From contig NZ_NUZU01000028.1 in assembly GCF_002567005.1 (NCBI RefSeq), positions 62,001 through 126,000 of the forward strand: a stretch of 64,000 nucleotides of DNA, written 5' to 3'. Of this stretch, positions 25,992 through 34,597 are shown one piece after another. The DNA is from Bacillus sp. AFS073361 (GTDB taxonomy: Bacteria > Bacillota > Bacilli > Bacillales > Cytobacillaceae). The notes under the pieces are model-generated. The model saw nothing but the letters and a program-made list of their open reading frames with translations. It was not told the DNA's origin and ran no database searches. Both the position numbers and the translations under genes were made by a program. Position 1 is the first letter of the stretch, and every line of letters starts with the position of its first letter.

Positions 25992-26864
25992 ATGTTGGGT
26001 GCAATTGAAGCAGGCGGGACAAAGTTTGTGTGTGCTGTTGGCGATGAAAAGGGTAATATTGTAGACCGTATTCAGATCCCAACCACTATACCGGCGGAAA
26101 CGATGCCAAAGGTGGTTGAATTTTTCAATCAATATCCAATAAAGGCAATTGGTGTGGGTTCGTTCGGTCCCATTGATGTGAATCCGGAAAGTGCTGCGTA
26201 CGGTCATATTACTTCTACGCCGAAGCTGGGGTGGAGGGATTATCCGTTTGTTCAATCATTAAAAGATGCATTTTCCGTGCCGATTGGGTTTAATACAGAT
26301 GTTAATGCGGCGGCATTGGGAGAGGTTACCTTTGGTGCGGCAAAAGGTTTGGATAGCTGCTTGTATATTACAGTTGGTACTGGAATTGGGGCAGGTGCCA
26401 TTGTTCAAGGGAAGCTTCTTCAAGGACTTTCGCACCCTGAAATGGGGCATATTCTTGTGAGACGGCATCCAAATGACGAATTTCGAGGGAAGTGCCCTTA
26501 TCACCATGATTGCTTAGAAGGTCTAGCGGCTGGTCCTGCCATTGAGGAGCGTTGGGGAGTAAAAGGGGATCAGCTTGTCGATCGAATGGAAGTGTGGGAC
26601 CTAGAAGGATACTATATTGCCCAAGCCCTGATGCAATATGTATTGATTCTTTCGCCGAAAAAAATTATCCTTGGCGGGGGAGTGATGAAGCAAAAGCAAG
26701 TGTTTATTTCTGTCTATAAGTATTTAAAGGATTTTGTTAATGAGTATGTGACTTTGCCGGATCTTACTGAATATATTGTCGGTCCTGGTTTAGGTGACAA
26801 TGCGGGAATTACTGGCTCGCTCATGCTTGCTCATCAAGCATTTCAAGAGGAAAATCAACGATAA
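25992..26864 (+). CDS. ROK-family sugar kinase (fructokinase/mannokinase, GmuE-like)
   Basis: ATP-dependent hexokinase of the ROK family, 290 residues. The ATP-binding start AIEAGGTKFVCAVG, catalytic NTDVNAAALGE, the ROK phosphate loop VGTGIGAGAI and the zinc site (HPEMGH with the Cys/His cluster CPYHHDCLEG) are all present. Closest in layout to B. subtilis fructokinase YdhR/GmuE, which sits in the glucomannan operon just before a ManA. Here it most likely phosphorylates the mannose released by the beta-mannosidase to mannose-6-phosphate. It starts 26 nt after the MFS gene behind TTGGAGG and is followed directly by manA. Confidence 0.88.
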   Translation: MLGAIEAGGTKFVCAVGDEKGNIVDRIQIPTTIPAETMPKVVEFFNQYPIKAIGVGSFGPIDVNPESAAYGHITSTPKLGWRDYPFVQSLKDAFSVPIGFNTDVNAAALGEVTFGAAKGLDSCLYITVGTGIGAGAIVQGKLLQGLSHPEMGHILVRRHPNDEFRGKCPYHHDCLEGLAAGPAIEERWGVKGDQLVDRMEVWDLEGYYIAQALMQYVLILSPKKIILGGGVMKQKQVFISVYKYLKDFVNEYVTLPDLTEYIVGPGLGDNAGITGSLMLAHQAFQEENQR

Positions 26865-26887
26865 ACGTACGCCTGGAGGGATTTATT

Positions 26888-27832
26888 ATGCAACCATTAT
26901 TTTTAAAACCAGTTTTTAAAGAGAGAATTTGGGGCGGCAGCGCCTTACAAACCGAATTTGGGTACGACATTCCGAATGATCAAACAGGGGAGTGCTGGGC
27001 GATTTCCGCACATCCTAATGGGCCATCTATTGTGGAAAACGGTCCATATGCGGGTATGGCATTGGACGATTTATATCGTAAACATCCCGAGCTTTTTGGA
27101 AACCCGAAGGATGAGGTTTTTCCACTTTTAACGAAAATATTAGATGCGAACATGGATTTATCCGTTCAGGTCCATCCTGAGGATTCTTATGCAAAGGTTC
27201 ATGAAAATGGGGATCTTGGGAAAACCGAATGCTGGTATATCCTTGATTGTAAAGATGGCGCGGACATGATTTTTGGCCATAATGCGAAAACAAAAGAAGA
27301 ATTAATTGAGCAAATTAATGATGGGAAATGGAACGAGCTGCTGCGCAGGGTCAAAATCAAACCAGGTGACTTTTTCTATGTTCCAAGCGGAACGATCCAT
27401 GCTTTATGTGAAGGAACGTTAGTTTTAGAAACGCAGCAAAGCTCTGACACCACGTACCGTGTGTATGATTACGACCGCCGAGATGCAGAAGGAAATTTGC
27501 GCGAACTGCATTTAGAAAAAGCAATTGAAGTGACAACAGTGCCTCATCAAAATGCCGGGGTTGCTCCTACAGTTCAGGAAGGTGAAAATGTAACGATTAC
27601 AACGTTTGTGGAGTCAGACTTTTTCTCTGTTTACAAATGGGAGGTTAGCGGAAAAGCTGCTTTCGCATTTCATGATCAATATTTGCTGCTCAGCGTCATT
27701 AATGGAGAGGGAACCCTTCTTCATAATGGTCAGCCCTATGGATTGAAGAAGGGTTCTCATCTGATCATCCCTGTGGGATTTGGCGAATTTGAAGTAGACG
27801 GGCATTGTGAATTGATCGTATCGCATACTTGA
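26888..27832 (+). CDS. manA: Mannose-6-phosphate isomerase, class I
   Basis: Zinc-dependent cupin-type isomerase converting mannose-6-phosphate to fructose-6-phosphate, 314 residues, the short Bacillus class I form. Zinc-site motifs are visible: VQVHPEDSYA (Gln and His), GKTECWYIL (Glu) and VPSGTIHAL (His). The GGAGGG ribosome site precedes the ATG. It is the last gene of the operon, with a terminator at 27855, and closes the route mannoside to mannose to Man6P to Fru6P. Mannose-1-phosphate from the phosphorylases would need a phosphomannomutase encoded elsewhere. Confidence 0.92.
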   Translation: MQPLFLKPVFKERIWGGSALQTEFGYDIPNDQTGECWAISAHPNGPSIVENGPYAGMALDDLYRKHPELFGNPKDEVFPLLTKILDANMDLSVQVHPEDSYAKVHENGDLGKTECWYILDCKDGADMIFGHNAKTKEELIEQINDGKWNELLRRVKIKPGDFFYVPSGTIHALCEGTLVLETQQSSDTTYRVYDYDRRDAEGNLRELHLEKAIEVTTVPHQNAGVAPTVQEGENVTITTFVESDFFSVYKWEVSGKAAFAFHDQYLLLSVINGEGTLLHNGQPYGLKKGSHLIIPVGFGEFEVDGHCELIVSHT

Positions 27833-27854
27833 TATATCGACATTGGCTAATAAT

Positions 27855-27900
27855 AAAGCGTAAAGATTCCGTGATAAGGGTCTTTACGCTTTTTGTTTTT
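27855..27900 (+). terminator. Rho-independent terminator of the mannoside operon
   Basis: 12-bp stem AAAGCGTAAAGA / TCTTTACGCTTT, 14-nt loop, then TTGTTTTTTG. Confidence 0.9.
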
Positions 27901-28009
27901 TGTCAAAAAAACGCCACAATCCAGTGACATTTGAAGGGCTCAAATTCCGATAATTCCTTTAAGATATACAATATACAGATTATTTCATAAACCATAGAGA
28001 GGAGCCCCT

Positions 28010-29764
28010 ATGAGAAATCAATCCCTAAAGTCCGATGTAAGTTTGTTTATTCAACCCTTCAAATCCGTGCTGCTCAATCTCCCCGTGCCTTTGAGCCATC
28101 CATTTTATGAATTGAGCAATTGGGATCATATTTTTAACGAAATTGATATTTGTTTATGGTCTATTGATGCCAAGACGATGGAGACCCTTCCAATATCCTC
28201 AGCCTGCCAGCGTATTTTGGGTTATTCCGAGGAAGAATTTAACCAGAATCCTTATTTGTGGATGGAGATCATCCATCCGCAAGATAAAACTGCCGTCCTA
28301 TCGCAGCTGACTTTATTGGAAAAGGGGCAGTCTATTAAACTTGAGTATCGAATTCGCACCGTTAATGGGATGGAGAAGTGGGTTTTTGATTATATCGTTC
28401 CCATTTTTGAGGAGCCGGCAGTTGGTCCTGTGAGATTTGATCGTGTTGTGATGGATATTAATCAGCGGAAAAGAAACGAAGCAGAATTAACCTATTTAGC
28501 CTTTCATGATCCATTAACAGGGCTGCCAAATCGCAGAAAATTTGATGAACAGCTTTGTACCGCCATTATAGAGGCGAAGCAAAATCACCGGTTTGCAGGG
28601 ATCTTATTCATCGATATTGATCGGTTCAAGGATATCAATGATTCACTGGGGCACAAAATGGGTGATCGATTGATTAAAATCATCGCGAATCGCTTAAAGA
28701 GTCATATACGTGCGGAAGATGTCATTTCACGCCAGGGTGGAGATGAATTTGTTATTCTATTAAAAAACCTGCCGAATGGCCAAGTGGTTGATGAAATTGC
28801 CGCAAAAATAAGCCAAGTGGTTGCGGAGCCAATTAAGCTGAATGAACATGAGTACAGGATAAGTGTCAGTATCGGGACAAGTATTTATCCCGACCATGGA
28901 AAAGATGGCGATGTGCTTATGATGAGAGCCGATCAGGCGATGTATCTGGCTAAGGAGAATAAGACGGGCATTCAGCAATATCAACTGGGCATGGCAACAA
29001 GTCTGTCACGAAAAATGCTCCTGGAACAACATCTTCATCAGGCGATTGAAAAAAATGAGTTGTATTTAGAATATCAGCCCATTTTTGATATATATACCAA
29101 GAAAGCCATTGGTTTGGAAGCACTCCTTCGTTGGGAACATCCTGTATTGGGAAGCATTTCACCAGGTGAATTTATCCAGATTGCTGAGGAATCCGATCTG
29201 ATTATTAAACTGAGCAATTGGGTTTTGGCAGCGGTCTGCAGCCAGCGCCGGTTATGGATGGATAGGAATTTACCGCCTTTTTATATCTCCATTAATGTTC
29301 CTGCTCGGCAAATTAATCAGGAGGATTTCATTGAAACGATTAAAGATTCATTAGAAAGATATGACTTACCGCCTGAATTAATAAAAATTGAAATAACCGA
29401 AAGAACGGCGATGACCAATGTCGAGAGAACGTTGAAAACCATTCAAGAATTGCAAGAATATGGGGTTGATATCATTCTTGATGATTTTGGGATTGGTTAT
29501 TCCTCCATAAGTTATCTTGTTCAATATCCTTTTAATACGATCAAGATTGATAAATCGTTTATCCAGGGTTTGGAACATAAAAACCAGAAGTCTGTTTGCC
29601 GGGCATTGGTGGCCATGGGCAAAAACTTGGGGATGAATGTGGTCGCTGAAGGTGTCGAGAACATGGAGCAATACCATTATCTATGCAGTATTGGCTGCAA
29701 TAAAATGCAAGGCTACTATTTTAGCAGGCCCGCTTCTGTCGAGTTGGTGGAGAAGTTTTTCTAA
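28010..29764 (+). CDS. PAS-GGDEF-EAL cyclic-di-GMP turnover protein
   Basis: Soluble signalling protein of 584 residues. A PAS sensor (about 40-155; ILGYSEEEFNQNP, EYRIRTVNGMEKWV) feeds a diguanylate cyclase domain and a phosphodiesterase domain. The GGDEF motif (residues 243-247) is intact and preceded at the right spacing by the inhibitory-site motif RAED. The EAL motif (370-372) is intact, and ITERTAM, LDDFGIGYSS, KIDKSFI and AEGVE supply the other metal and catalytic residues. Both activities could therefore be functional. No membrane segment. It is monocistronic, starting behind AGAGAGGAG, with unrelated neighbours. Confidence 0.92.
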   Translation: MRNQSLKSDVSLFIQPFKSVLLNLPVPLSHPFYELSNWDHIFNEIDICLWSIDAKTMETLPISSACQRILGYSEEEFNQNPYLWMEIIHPQDKTAVLSQLTLLEKGQSIKLEYRIRTVNGMEKWVFDYIVPIFEEPAVGPVRFDRVVMDINQRKRNEAELTYLAFHDPLTGLPNRRKFDEQLCTAIIEAKQNHRFAGILFIDIDRFKDINDSLGHKMGDRLIKIIANRLKSHIRAEDVISRQGGDEFVILLKNLPNGQVVDEIAAKISQVVAEPIKLNEHEYRISVSIGTSIYPDHGKDGDVLMMRADQAMYLAKENKTGIQQYQLGMATSLSRKMLLEQHLHQAIEKNELYLEYQPIFDIYTKKAIGLEALLRWEHPVLGSISPGEFIQIAEESDLIIKLSNWVLAAVCSQRRLWMDRNLPPFYISINVPARQINQEDFIETIKDSLERYDLPPELIKIEITERTAMTNVERTLKTIQELQEYGVDIILDDFGIGYSSISYLVQYPFNTIKIDKSFIQGLEHKNQKSVCRALVAMGKNLGMNVVAEGVENMEQYHYLCSIGCNKMQGYYFSRPASVELVEKFF

Positions 29765-29846
29765 GAGCGGGATCGTCTCTGTTTTCATCTCATCTGTATA
29801 AATCTGGAACTTTTTTCATAAAGTGATTTAAAGGGGTGTGATCAGA

Positions 29847-30650
29847 ATGAACTATACGAAATCGATAATTAGCGGACTTGTTGCGCTGGTGATTATCGTG
29901 GTTGGCTTTTTTTCTGGTACTACCGTGGATTCTGGATACCGAGGGGTTTTGTTACAATTAGGGGCCGTTAAACCGACAATTTTAACCGAAGGATTTCATT
30001 TTAAGATTCCATTCATTCAAACTGTACAGCCGATTGAGGTCCGGGTTCAAAAAGAAGAAAGTTCACAGACAGCGGCCTCTAAGGATCTCCAGATGGTCAC
30101 CGCGATGGTGGCCGTCAACTATTCGGCTGACCCGGAAGCCGTGAATAAGCTTTATCAAGAAATCGGCTTGGATTATCGTACCCGGATCGTTGACCCAGCA
30201 ATTGCGGAATCACTCAAGGCGATTACTGCCCAGTACACCGCCGAAGAACTAATCTCGAAACGGCCTGAAGTATCGGCGAAGGTGAAGGATATGCTCGCTG
30301 GTAAATTAACAAAATACTATATGATTCTAGAAGATATTAATATCAAGGAATTCGCGTTTAGTGATGAATTTAATAAAGCGATTGAATCGAAACAAACCGC
30401 CGAACAAAATGCATTACGGGCAAAAAGAGATCTCGAACGAGTGAAAATCGAGGCTGAGCAGAAAGTGGCTCAAGCGGGTGCAGAAGCGGAAGCATTGCGA
30501 CTGAAAAAACAAGAAGTAACCGAGGCATTGATTCAATTAAAACAAATCGAAGTCCAAGAAAAGGCGTTAGAAAAATGGGATGGGCACCTGCCAAGTGTCA
30601 CAGGCGGAGCTACGCCATTTATTGATGTGGAGGGACTTTCGAAAAAATAA
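29847..30650 (+). CDS. Prohibitin-like SPFH/Band 7 membrane protein
   Basis: Membrane-anchored scaffold protein of about 267 residues. One N-terminal membrane helix (IISGLVALVIIVVGFFSG) is followed by a Band 7 domain (VDSGYRGVLLQLGAVK, GFHFKIPFIQTVQPIEVRVQ, VNYSADPEAVNKLYQEIG). A long charged helix rich in Ala, Glu and Lys (about 190-240) then drives oligomerisation. The ATG at 29847 is favoured over an upstream GTG at 29838 that touches the AAGGGG site. Bacterial homologues organise membrane domains or hold proteases such as FtsH. No partner gene adjoins it, and a terminator follows at 30710. Confidence 0.88.
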   Translation: MNYTKSIISGLVALVIIVVGFFSGTTVDSGYRGVLLQLGAVKPTILTEGFHFKIPFIQTVQPIEVRVQKEESSQTAASKDLQMVTAMVAVNYSADPEAVNKLYQEIGLDYRTRIVDPAIAESLKAITAQYTAEELISKRPEVSAKVKDMLAGKLTKYYMILEDINIKEFAFSDEFNKAIESKQTAEQNALRAKRDLERVKIEAEQKVAQAGAEAEALRLKKQEVTEALIQLKQIEVQEKALEKWDGHLPSVTGGATPFIDVEGLSKK

Positions 30651-30709
30651 GCGGCGACTTGGAGTATTGAAAATAGAAAAAGGTTGATAGCGGCGGCTCT
30701 CAATCTGTG

Positions 30710-30734
30710 GAGAGCATTAAGCTCTCTTTTTTTT
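30710..30734 (+). terminator. Rho-independent terminator
   Basis: GAGAGC / GCTCTC stem with an ATTAA loop and eight T, about 60 nt after the prohibitin-like gene. Confidence 0.85.
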
Positions 30735-30764
30735 GGGGTTAATTCTTTTTTTATAATTCTAAAC

Positions 30765-30835
30765 TTTACATTAGATTAACGCTGACTTTACTTAACCTAC
30801 ATATCCCCTTAACAATCCTAGTTTACTATTTTAAT
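30765..30835 (+). promoter_or_regulatory. PhoP box (five 11-bp-phased repeats) and -10 element
   Basis: Hexamers TTTACA (30765), TTAACG (30776), TTTACT (30787), TACATA (30798) and TTAACA (30809) recur exactly every 11 bp, the spacing of Bacillus PhoP-binding TTAACA repeats. A -10-like TTTAAT (30830-30835) follows, 30 nt before the PHP gene. This layout predicts activation by PhoP-P under phosphate starvation. Confidence 0.75.
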
Positions 30836-30865
30836 TGTGAATAAATCTTAGGGGGAATTGGAAGT

Positions 30866-32404
30866 ATGAAATCACGATTTAAAAAGAAAGCCATACCTTT
30901 ATTAGCAACAACAGTTCTTGCCACCACTGCTTTGACAACGCAAACTGTCTTTCATGATGGCGGTAATCAAAACGCTAAAGCACAATCATTGTCCAAAGAA
31001 GAAGTGAAAAAGAATGGCGCATCATGGCTTGCGGGTGACCACCATGTACATAGTGAATGGAGTGTCGGCTGGGACAATTCTACCAACCCTCCTACTGCCA
31101 TACGGGGCGGCGATGCCATTTATCCAATAGTAAAAAATGCAGAAAATGCTAAGAAATATGGACTTGATTGGGTAATGACAACAGATCATGGTGGTCCTAA
31201 CCATTCCAAGGTCAACTTAGAGCAAGCGTACCCTGAATTATTAAAATCCCGTGAAGCTGTTCCTGATCTTCTTCAATTCTACGGAATGGAATTAGACACA
31301 CCCGGAGCAGACCACAGCACTCTAATGATCCCAAAAGGTGAAAATGAATCCCAAGTTCTATATGACCTTGAAAGCAAGTTTAATTCTCGTGAGGCTTATC
31401 CAACTGACTCAAGCCGAAACACTGAATCCAAAATGATTGAAGCTCTTAACTATATGAAGCAAATGGACGAGCTTCCAATTTCGATCGCCCATCATCCATC
31501 TCGTTCAGCGACAGGTGTTGGTGTATGGGGACAAGATACTCCGCAAGAGTTCCGTAATTGGAATGATACTGCACCAAATATCTCTATTGGTATGGAGGGG
31601 GCACCTGGTCACCAAGCAGGTGCGATTAATCCAGATGGCTCTCTTGACCCTAAAGGATCTCGTGGTAGTTACTCAAACGCAAACGCGCCAACAATGGGTG
31701 GATTTGATCAAATGTCTGCTATCGTTGGTGGTTTATGGGATTCGATGTTAGGCGAAGGAAGACACTGGTGGATTACTGCCACATCAGACTCCCATGTGAA
31801 CTGGCGTGATGGAGGAAGTGACTTCTGGCCTGGTGAATATTCTAAAACCTATGTAAAAGCAGAGAAAAATTATGAGGATGTAATGGAAAACCTTCGTAAA
31901 GGTAATGTATTTGTTACAACGGGTGACCTGATCTCAGAACTGGATGTGAAAGTACAAGCAGGCGGCAAATCACCATTGCATGCAGCGGCAAAAGGAAATA
32001 CAGCGACAATCGGTGAAACACTTAGACTTCCAAGTAAGAAAACGGATGTCACAGTCACCGTTCGGATCAAAGATCCCAACGCTGCGAACTCTCATGGTGA
32101 TAAGCCAAATGTTCAACGTGTTGACTTAATCATGGGAGAAGTGAATGGAAAAGTGGCAGACCGCTCAGCAGCTTCTAACCCGACAACAAAAGTCGTAAAG
32201 CGTTTCACAGAAAGTGACTGGAAAAAAGACGGTGAATACATCATCATTACTCATACGTTAAAAGATGTGGAAAAAGATAGCTATATTCGTTTGCGTGGTA
32301 CTAACACTGACCAGTTGGAACCAGTCGCCGATCCTAAAGGGGAAAATCCTTGGAATGATCTTTGGTTCTATTCAAACCCAATTTTCGTCAAATCTAGTAA
32401 ATAA
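30866..32404 (+). CDS. Secreted PHP-family phosphoesterase-like protein (CehA/McbA-type)
   Basis: Exported metalloprotein of 512 residues. It has a Sec signal peptide with a likely AKA cleavage site near residue 39. A PHP-type metal site follows: GDHHVHSEWS (His60, His62), TTDHGG, GMELD, AHHPSRSA and ATSDSHVNWRDGG, a complete set of His/Asp ligands. The C-terminal quarter is a beta domain (TATIGETLRLPSKKTDVTVTVRI). Start behind GGGGG. The PhoP box upstream suggests that it releases phosphate from an organic or cell-wall phosphate outside the cell during starvation. Family assignment is firm; the substrate is inferred only from regulation. Confidence 0.85.
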   Translation: MKSRFKKKAIPLLATTVLATTALTTQTVFHDGGNQNAKAQSLSKEEVKKNGASWLAGDHHVHSEWSVGWDNSTNPPTAIRGGDAIYPIVKNAENAKKYGLDWVMTTDHGGPNHSKVNLEQAYPELLKSREAVPDLLQFYGMELDTPGADHSTLMIPKGENESQVLYDLESKFNSREAYPTDSSRNTESKMIEALNYMKQMDELPISIAHHPSRSATGVGVWGQDTPQEFRNWNDTAPNISIGMEGAPGHQAGAINPDGSLDPKGSRGSYSNANAPTMGGFDQMSAIVGGLWDSMLGEGRHWWITATSDSHVNWRDGGSDFWPGEYSKTYVKAEKNYEDVMENLRKGNVFVTTGDLISELDVKVQAGGKSPLHAAAKGNTATIGETLRLPSKKTDVTVTVRIKDPNAANSHGDKPNVQRVDLIMGEVNGKVADRSAASNPTTKVVKRFTESDWKKDGEYIIITHTLKDVEKDSYIRLRGTNTDQLEPVADPKGENPWNDLWFYSNPIFVKSSK

Positions 32405-32425
32405 TTTATGAAATGAATAGAGTCG

Positions 32426-32455
32426 AGACGAGGGGTCTATATGCTCCTCGTCTTT
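32426..32455 (+). terminator. Terminator-like hairpin after the PHP gene
   Basis: Stem AGACGAGG / CCTCGTCT with a 12-nt loop and a short T run. Confidence 0.65.
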
Positions 32456-32507
32456 CCATTATCTTGGTTGAGACATGGAAATTTACAAAGGAATGGAAGT
32501 GGATATA

Positions 32508-33563
32508 ATGAAAAAGATACTGCTCCCTTTATTGCTCATATTTCTAGCATTAGGTTCTTTACACCCTTATTCAGCTTATGCACATACAAATAACAGTGAA
32601 GGTTTTTCCACCATTCAGGTCAAGGATAAAACGCTGGGATATGAATTGAAACTAGATTTGGAAGAGCTGGGACATGCCCTTAATACAGCAACTGAAGAAA
32701 AGGCAATTATTAACCAAAAGGTCCTGCAAAATTATATAAATTCGCATATAAAAATTTATGCGGACAGCGGACTAGTTGCGGGCAGCGTGTTAAAAACAGA
32801 GATAGAAATAATTAAGGAGCGTCCGTTTGCGGTAATTAATTTGGCTTATCAAATCGGGCATAAGCCTGAAAAGCTAGTGGTTGAATATAATATGTTTATG
32901 GATGATTCCGACCCAAGTCATGCAAACTATGCAACTATTAAAATGGACGGGAAACAACAAGAAAAGATTCTTTCGTTTGAATCAAGAGAAGTAGAAATTG
33001 GTGAAATCAGCTTCTTGCAAAATGTGAAACAATTTGTAGTTCTTGGTTTAAAACATATTTTCACAGGTTATGACCATATCCTATTTGTAATTAGCTTGCT
33101 TTTTGGGGCAAAAACGATTCGTCATATTCTGTCTTTAGTTACAGCCTTTACCATTGCACATAGTATCACTTTGGCTCTGGCCACTTTTGATATTGTTCAT
33201 CTTCCAAGCAGATTTGTGGAATCGGCTATTGCTCTAAGTATTATTTATGTGGCACTCATTAATATTTTTAATCAGGACTCAAAACACCAGCCGTGGCTAG
33301 CTTTTGGCTTCGGATTGATTCACGGATTTGGTTTTGCAGGAATCCTTTCAGAAATGAAATTAGATACGAATCACATGGCTGCGTCCCTCGTATCTTTTAA
33401 TATGGGTATTGAGATCGGGCAGTTGTTGATTGTTTCCTTAACGTTTCCAATCATTTTGTGGATTAGGAAGTTAAAGTTAAAACCGGTAGGCTGGGTGATT
33501 CCAGGAACGTCTGCTGCCATCTTAGCGTTCGGACTTGTATGGTTTATTCAAAGAGCTTTTTAA
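32508..33563 (+). CDS. HupE/UreJ-like membrane protein with extracellular domain
   Basis: Integral membrane protein of about 351 residues. The signal peptide ends at AYA-HTNN, so the mature protein begins with a histidine, as in copper-binding CopC proteins. A beta-rich extracellular domain runs to about residue 165. Then come about six membrane helices with the HupE/UreJ_2 family motifs LKHIFTGYDHILFVISLLFG, TAFTIAHSITLALA and GLIHGFGFAGIL, rich in conserved His and Asp that probably bind a metal. Transport of Ni, Cu or another metal is suspected for the family but unproven. ATG 32508 is preferred because the signal peptide starts there; its ribosome site is poor and ATGs at 32475 or 32493 are possible. 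Confidence 0.75.
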   Translation: MKKILLPLLLIFLALGSLHPYSAYAHTNNSEGFSTIQVKDKTLGYELKLDLEELGHALNTATEEKAIINQKVLQNYINSHIKIYADSGLVAGSVLKTEIEIIKERPFAVINLAYQIGHKPEKLVVEYNMFMDDSDPSHANYATIKMDGKQQEKILSFESREVEIGEISFLQNVKQFVVLGLKHIFTGYDHILFVISLLFGAKTIRHILSLVTAFTIAHSITLALATFDIVHLPSRFVESAIALSIIYVALINIFNQDSKHQPWLAFGFGLIHGFGFAGILSEMKLDTNHMAASLVSFNMGIEIGQLLIVSLTFPIILWIRKLKLKPVGWVIPGTSAAILAFGLVWFIQRAF

Positions 33564-33638
33564 ATATGCTAGTAATAACTAGCACCTGTAGTTCTTATTT
33601 GTTAATATATTCTTATAAAATTGACTCTGTTAAAATTG

Positions 33639-33678
33639 CCTGTTGATTTCCGTTCCAGGCACTTCGCTTTCCGCGGGC
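33639..33678 (+). repeat. Fragment of a dispersed Bacillus intergenic repeat
   Basis: The stretch beginning TGTTGATTTCCGTTCCAGGC and ending CTTTCCGCGGGC resembles a repeat I recall from intergenic regions of many Bacillus genomes. It stops abruptly where the riboswitch remnant begins. No terminal inverted repeats or coding capacity. Identification is from memory of the motif. Confidence 0.5.
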
Positions 33679-33726
33679 AGCTAATGACTCCTACCAGAAA
33701 AAATCTGGTAGGAGTCTATTTATTTT
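33679..33726 (+). promoter_or_regulatory. Truncated fluoride (crcB) riboswitch: 3' aptamer strand and terminator
   Basis: AGCTAATGACTCC followed by the hairpin GACTCCTACCAGA / TCTGGTAGGAGTC and TATTTATTTT corresponds to the 3' part of the Bacillus crcB motif (last aptamer strand and expression-platform terminator), directly before crcB. The 5' aptamer strand, expected as GGCGATGG-GTTCGCC, is absent upstream; an intergenic repeat fragment is there instead. Confidence 0.7.
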
Positions 33727-33754
33727 AGGAAACTATATATTTGAGGTGAGTAAA

Positions 33755-34162
33755 TTGAGTTTTTTATTCGTAGGGCTTGCTGGAATTATTGGGGCTTTAT
33801 TACGTTATATGTTGGGCGTTTACTTTGGTCAGTGGTGGTTTCACGACTTTCCATTGGCTACATTTGTTACCAATATGTTGGGATGTTTTATTTTGGGATG
33901 GCTCACTAATTTTCTGCCAAGATTTAAATCATTGCCCCCACATGTTATAACTGCAATAGGCACTGGACTTATTGGCTCTTTTACTACATTTTCGACTTTT
34001 AGTGTGGAAACGGTTCAATTAATTAGTGCAACTAAGTGGGGAACAGCGATTCTTTATGTGCTTCTTAGTCTTTGGGGCGGTCTCTTATTAACTTGGATGG
34101 GATATCGATTGGGATTAAGTGCAGAAAAAGAAACAGAAGTAATTAGAGGTGAAAAACAATGA
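33755..34162 (+). CDS. crcB: Fluoride exporter CrcB/Fluc, first of a pair
   Basis: Small four-helix fluoride channel subunit of about 135 residues. The start is taken as TTG 33755, which puts GAGGTGAG at good spacing and gives the usual N-terminus SFLFVGLAGIIGALLRY; a GTG at 33746 lies inside that site. Family signatures GALLRY, ATFVTNMLGCFILGW and GLIGSFTTFSTF are complete. It overlaps the second crcB by ATGA, so the two probably form a hetero-dimer pair as in other Bacillus. A damaged fluoride riboswitch precedes it. Confidence 0.9.
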   Translation: MSFLFVGLAGIIGALLRYMLGVYFGQWWFHDFPLATFVTNMLGCFILGWLTNFLPRFKSLPPHVITAIGTGLIGSFTTFSTFSVETVQLISATKWGTAILYVLLSLWGGLLLTWMGYRLGLSAEKETEVIRGEKQ

Positions 34163-34524
34163 TAACGAATATAGCTTTGGTGGCAGTCGGAGGCTTTTTT
34201 GGAGCGATGTCCCGTTTCGGTCTAAGTATCTTGATAAAGGGAAAGTATCCCTCTACTTTTCCTCTTGCCACTTTAATCATTAATTTGTTTGGTTCGTTTT
34301 TATTGGGTTTAATCTTTGGAGCAAATTTAGAGAATACGTGGAGATTACTTTTGGGAACGGGTTTCATGGGAGCTTTTACGACATTTTCTACATTTAAATT
34401 GGAAAACATACAGCTGTTTACCAAAAGAAACTGGAGGATGATTATTTTATATTTAGGAATGAGCTATACGTTTGGGATCTTACTAGCGTTTATTGGGATG
34501 AAGCTGGGCAGTTTATTTTTATAA
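34159..34524 (+). CDS. crcB: Fluoride exporter CrcB/Fluc, second of a pair
   Basis: Second Fluc-type subunit, 121 residues, four membrane helices. The motifs GGFFGAMSRFGLS, ATLIINLFGSFLLGL and GFMGAFTTFSTFKLE hold the conserved Arg, Asn and the Phe-box/Thr residues lining the F- path. Its ATG overlaps the stop of the first copy. The pair expels cytoplasmic fluoride passively. No other gene is in this unit; a weak convergent terminator follows at 34558. Confidence 0.92.
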   Translation: MITNIALVAVGGFFGAMSRFGLSILIKGKYPSTFPLATLIINLFGSFLLGLIFGANLENTWRLLLGTGFMGAFTTFSTFKLENIQLFTKRNWRMIILYLGMSYTFGILLAFIGMKLGSLFL

Positions 34525-34557
34525 AACATCATATGAATTCTCTCGCCTAAAAAGAAA

Positions 34558-34582
34558 GAGCCCTCTCAGGTTATGAAGGCTC
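34558..34582. terminator. Hairpin between convergent crcB and CDF genes
   Basis: Short stem GAGCC / GGCTC with T-rich flanks on both strands (TTTCTTTTT on the minus strand). Confidence 0.5.
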
Positions 34583-34597
34583 ACTTCCTCTTTTTAT

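Noticed and set aside
33639..33726. Complete insertion sequence before crcB
   Set aside because: No transposase, no terminal inverted repeats and no target duplication; only a short repeat-like segment.
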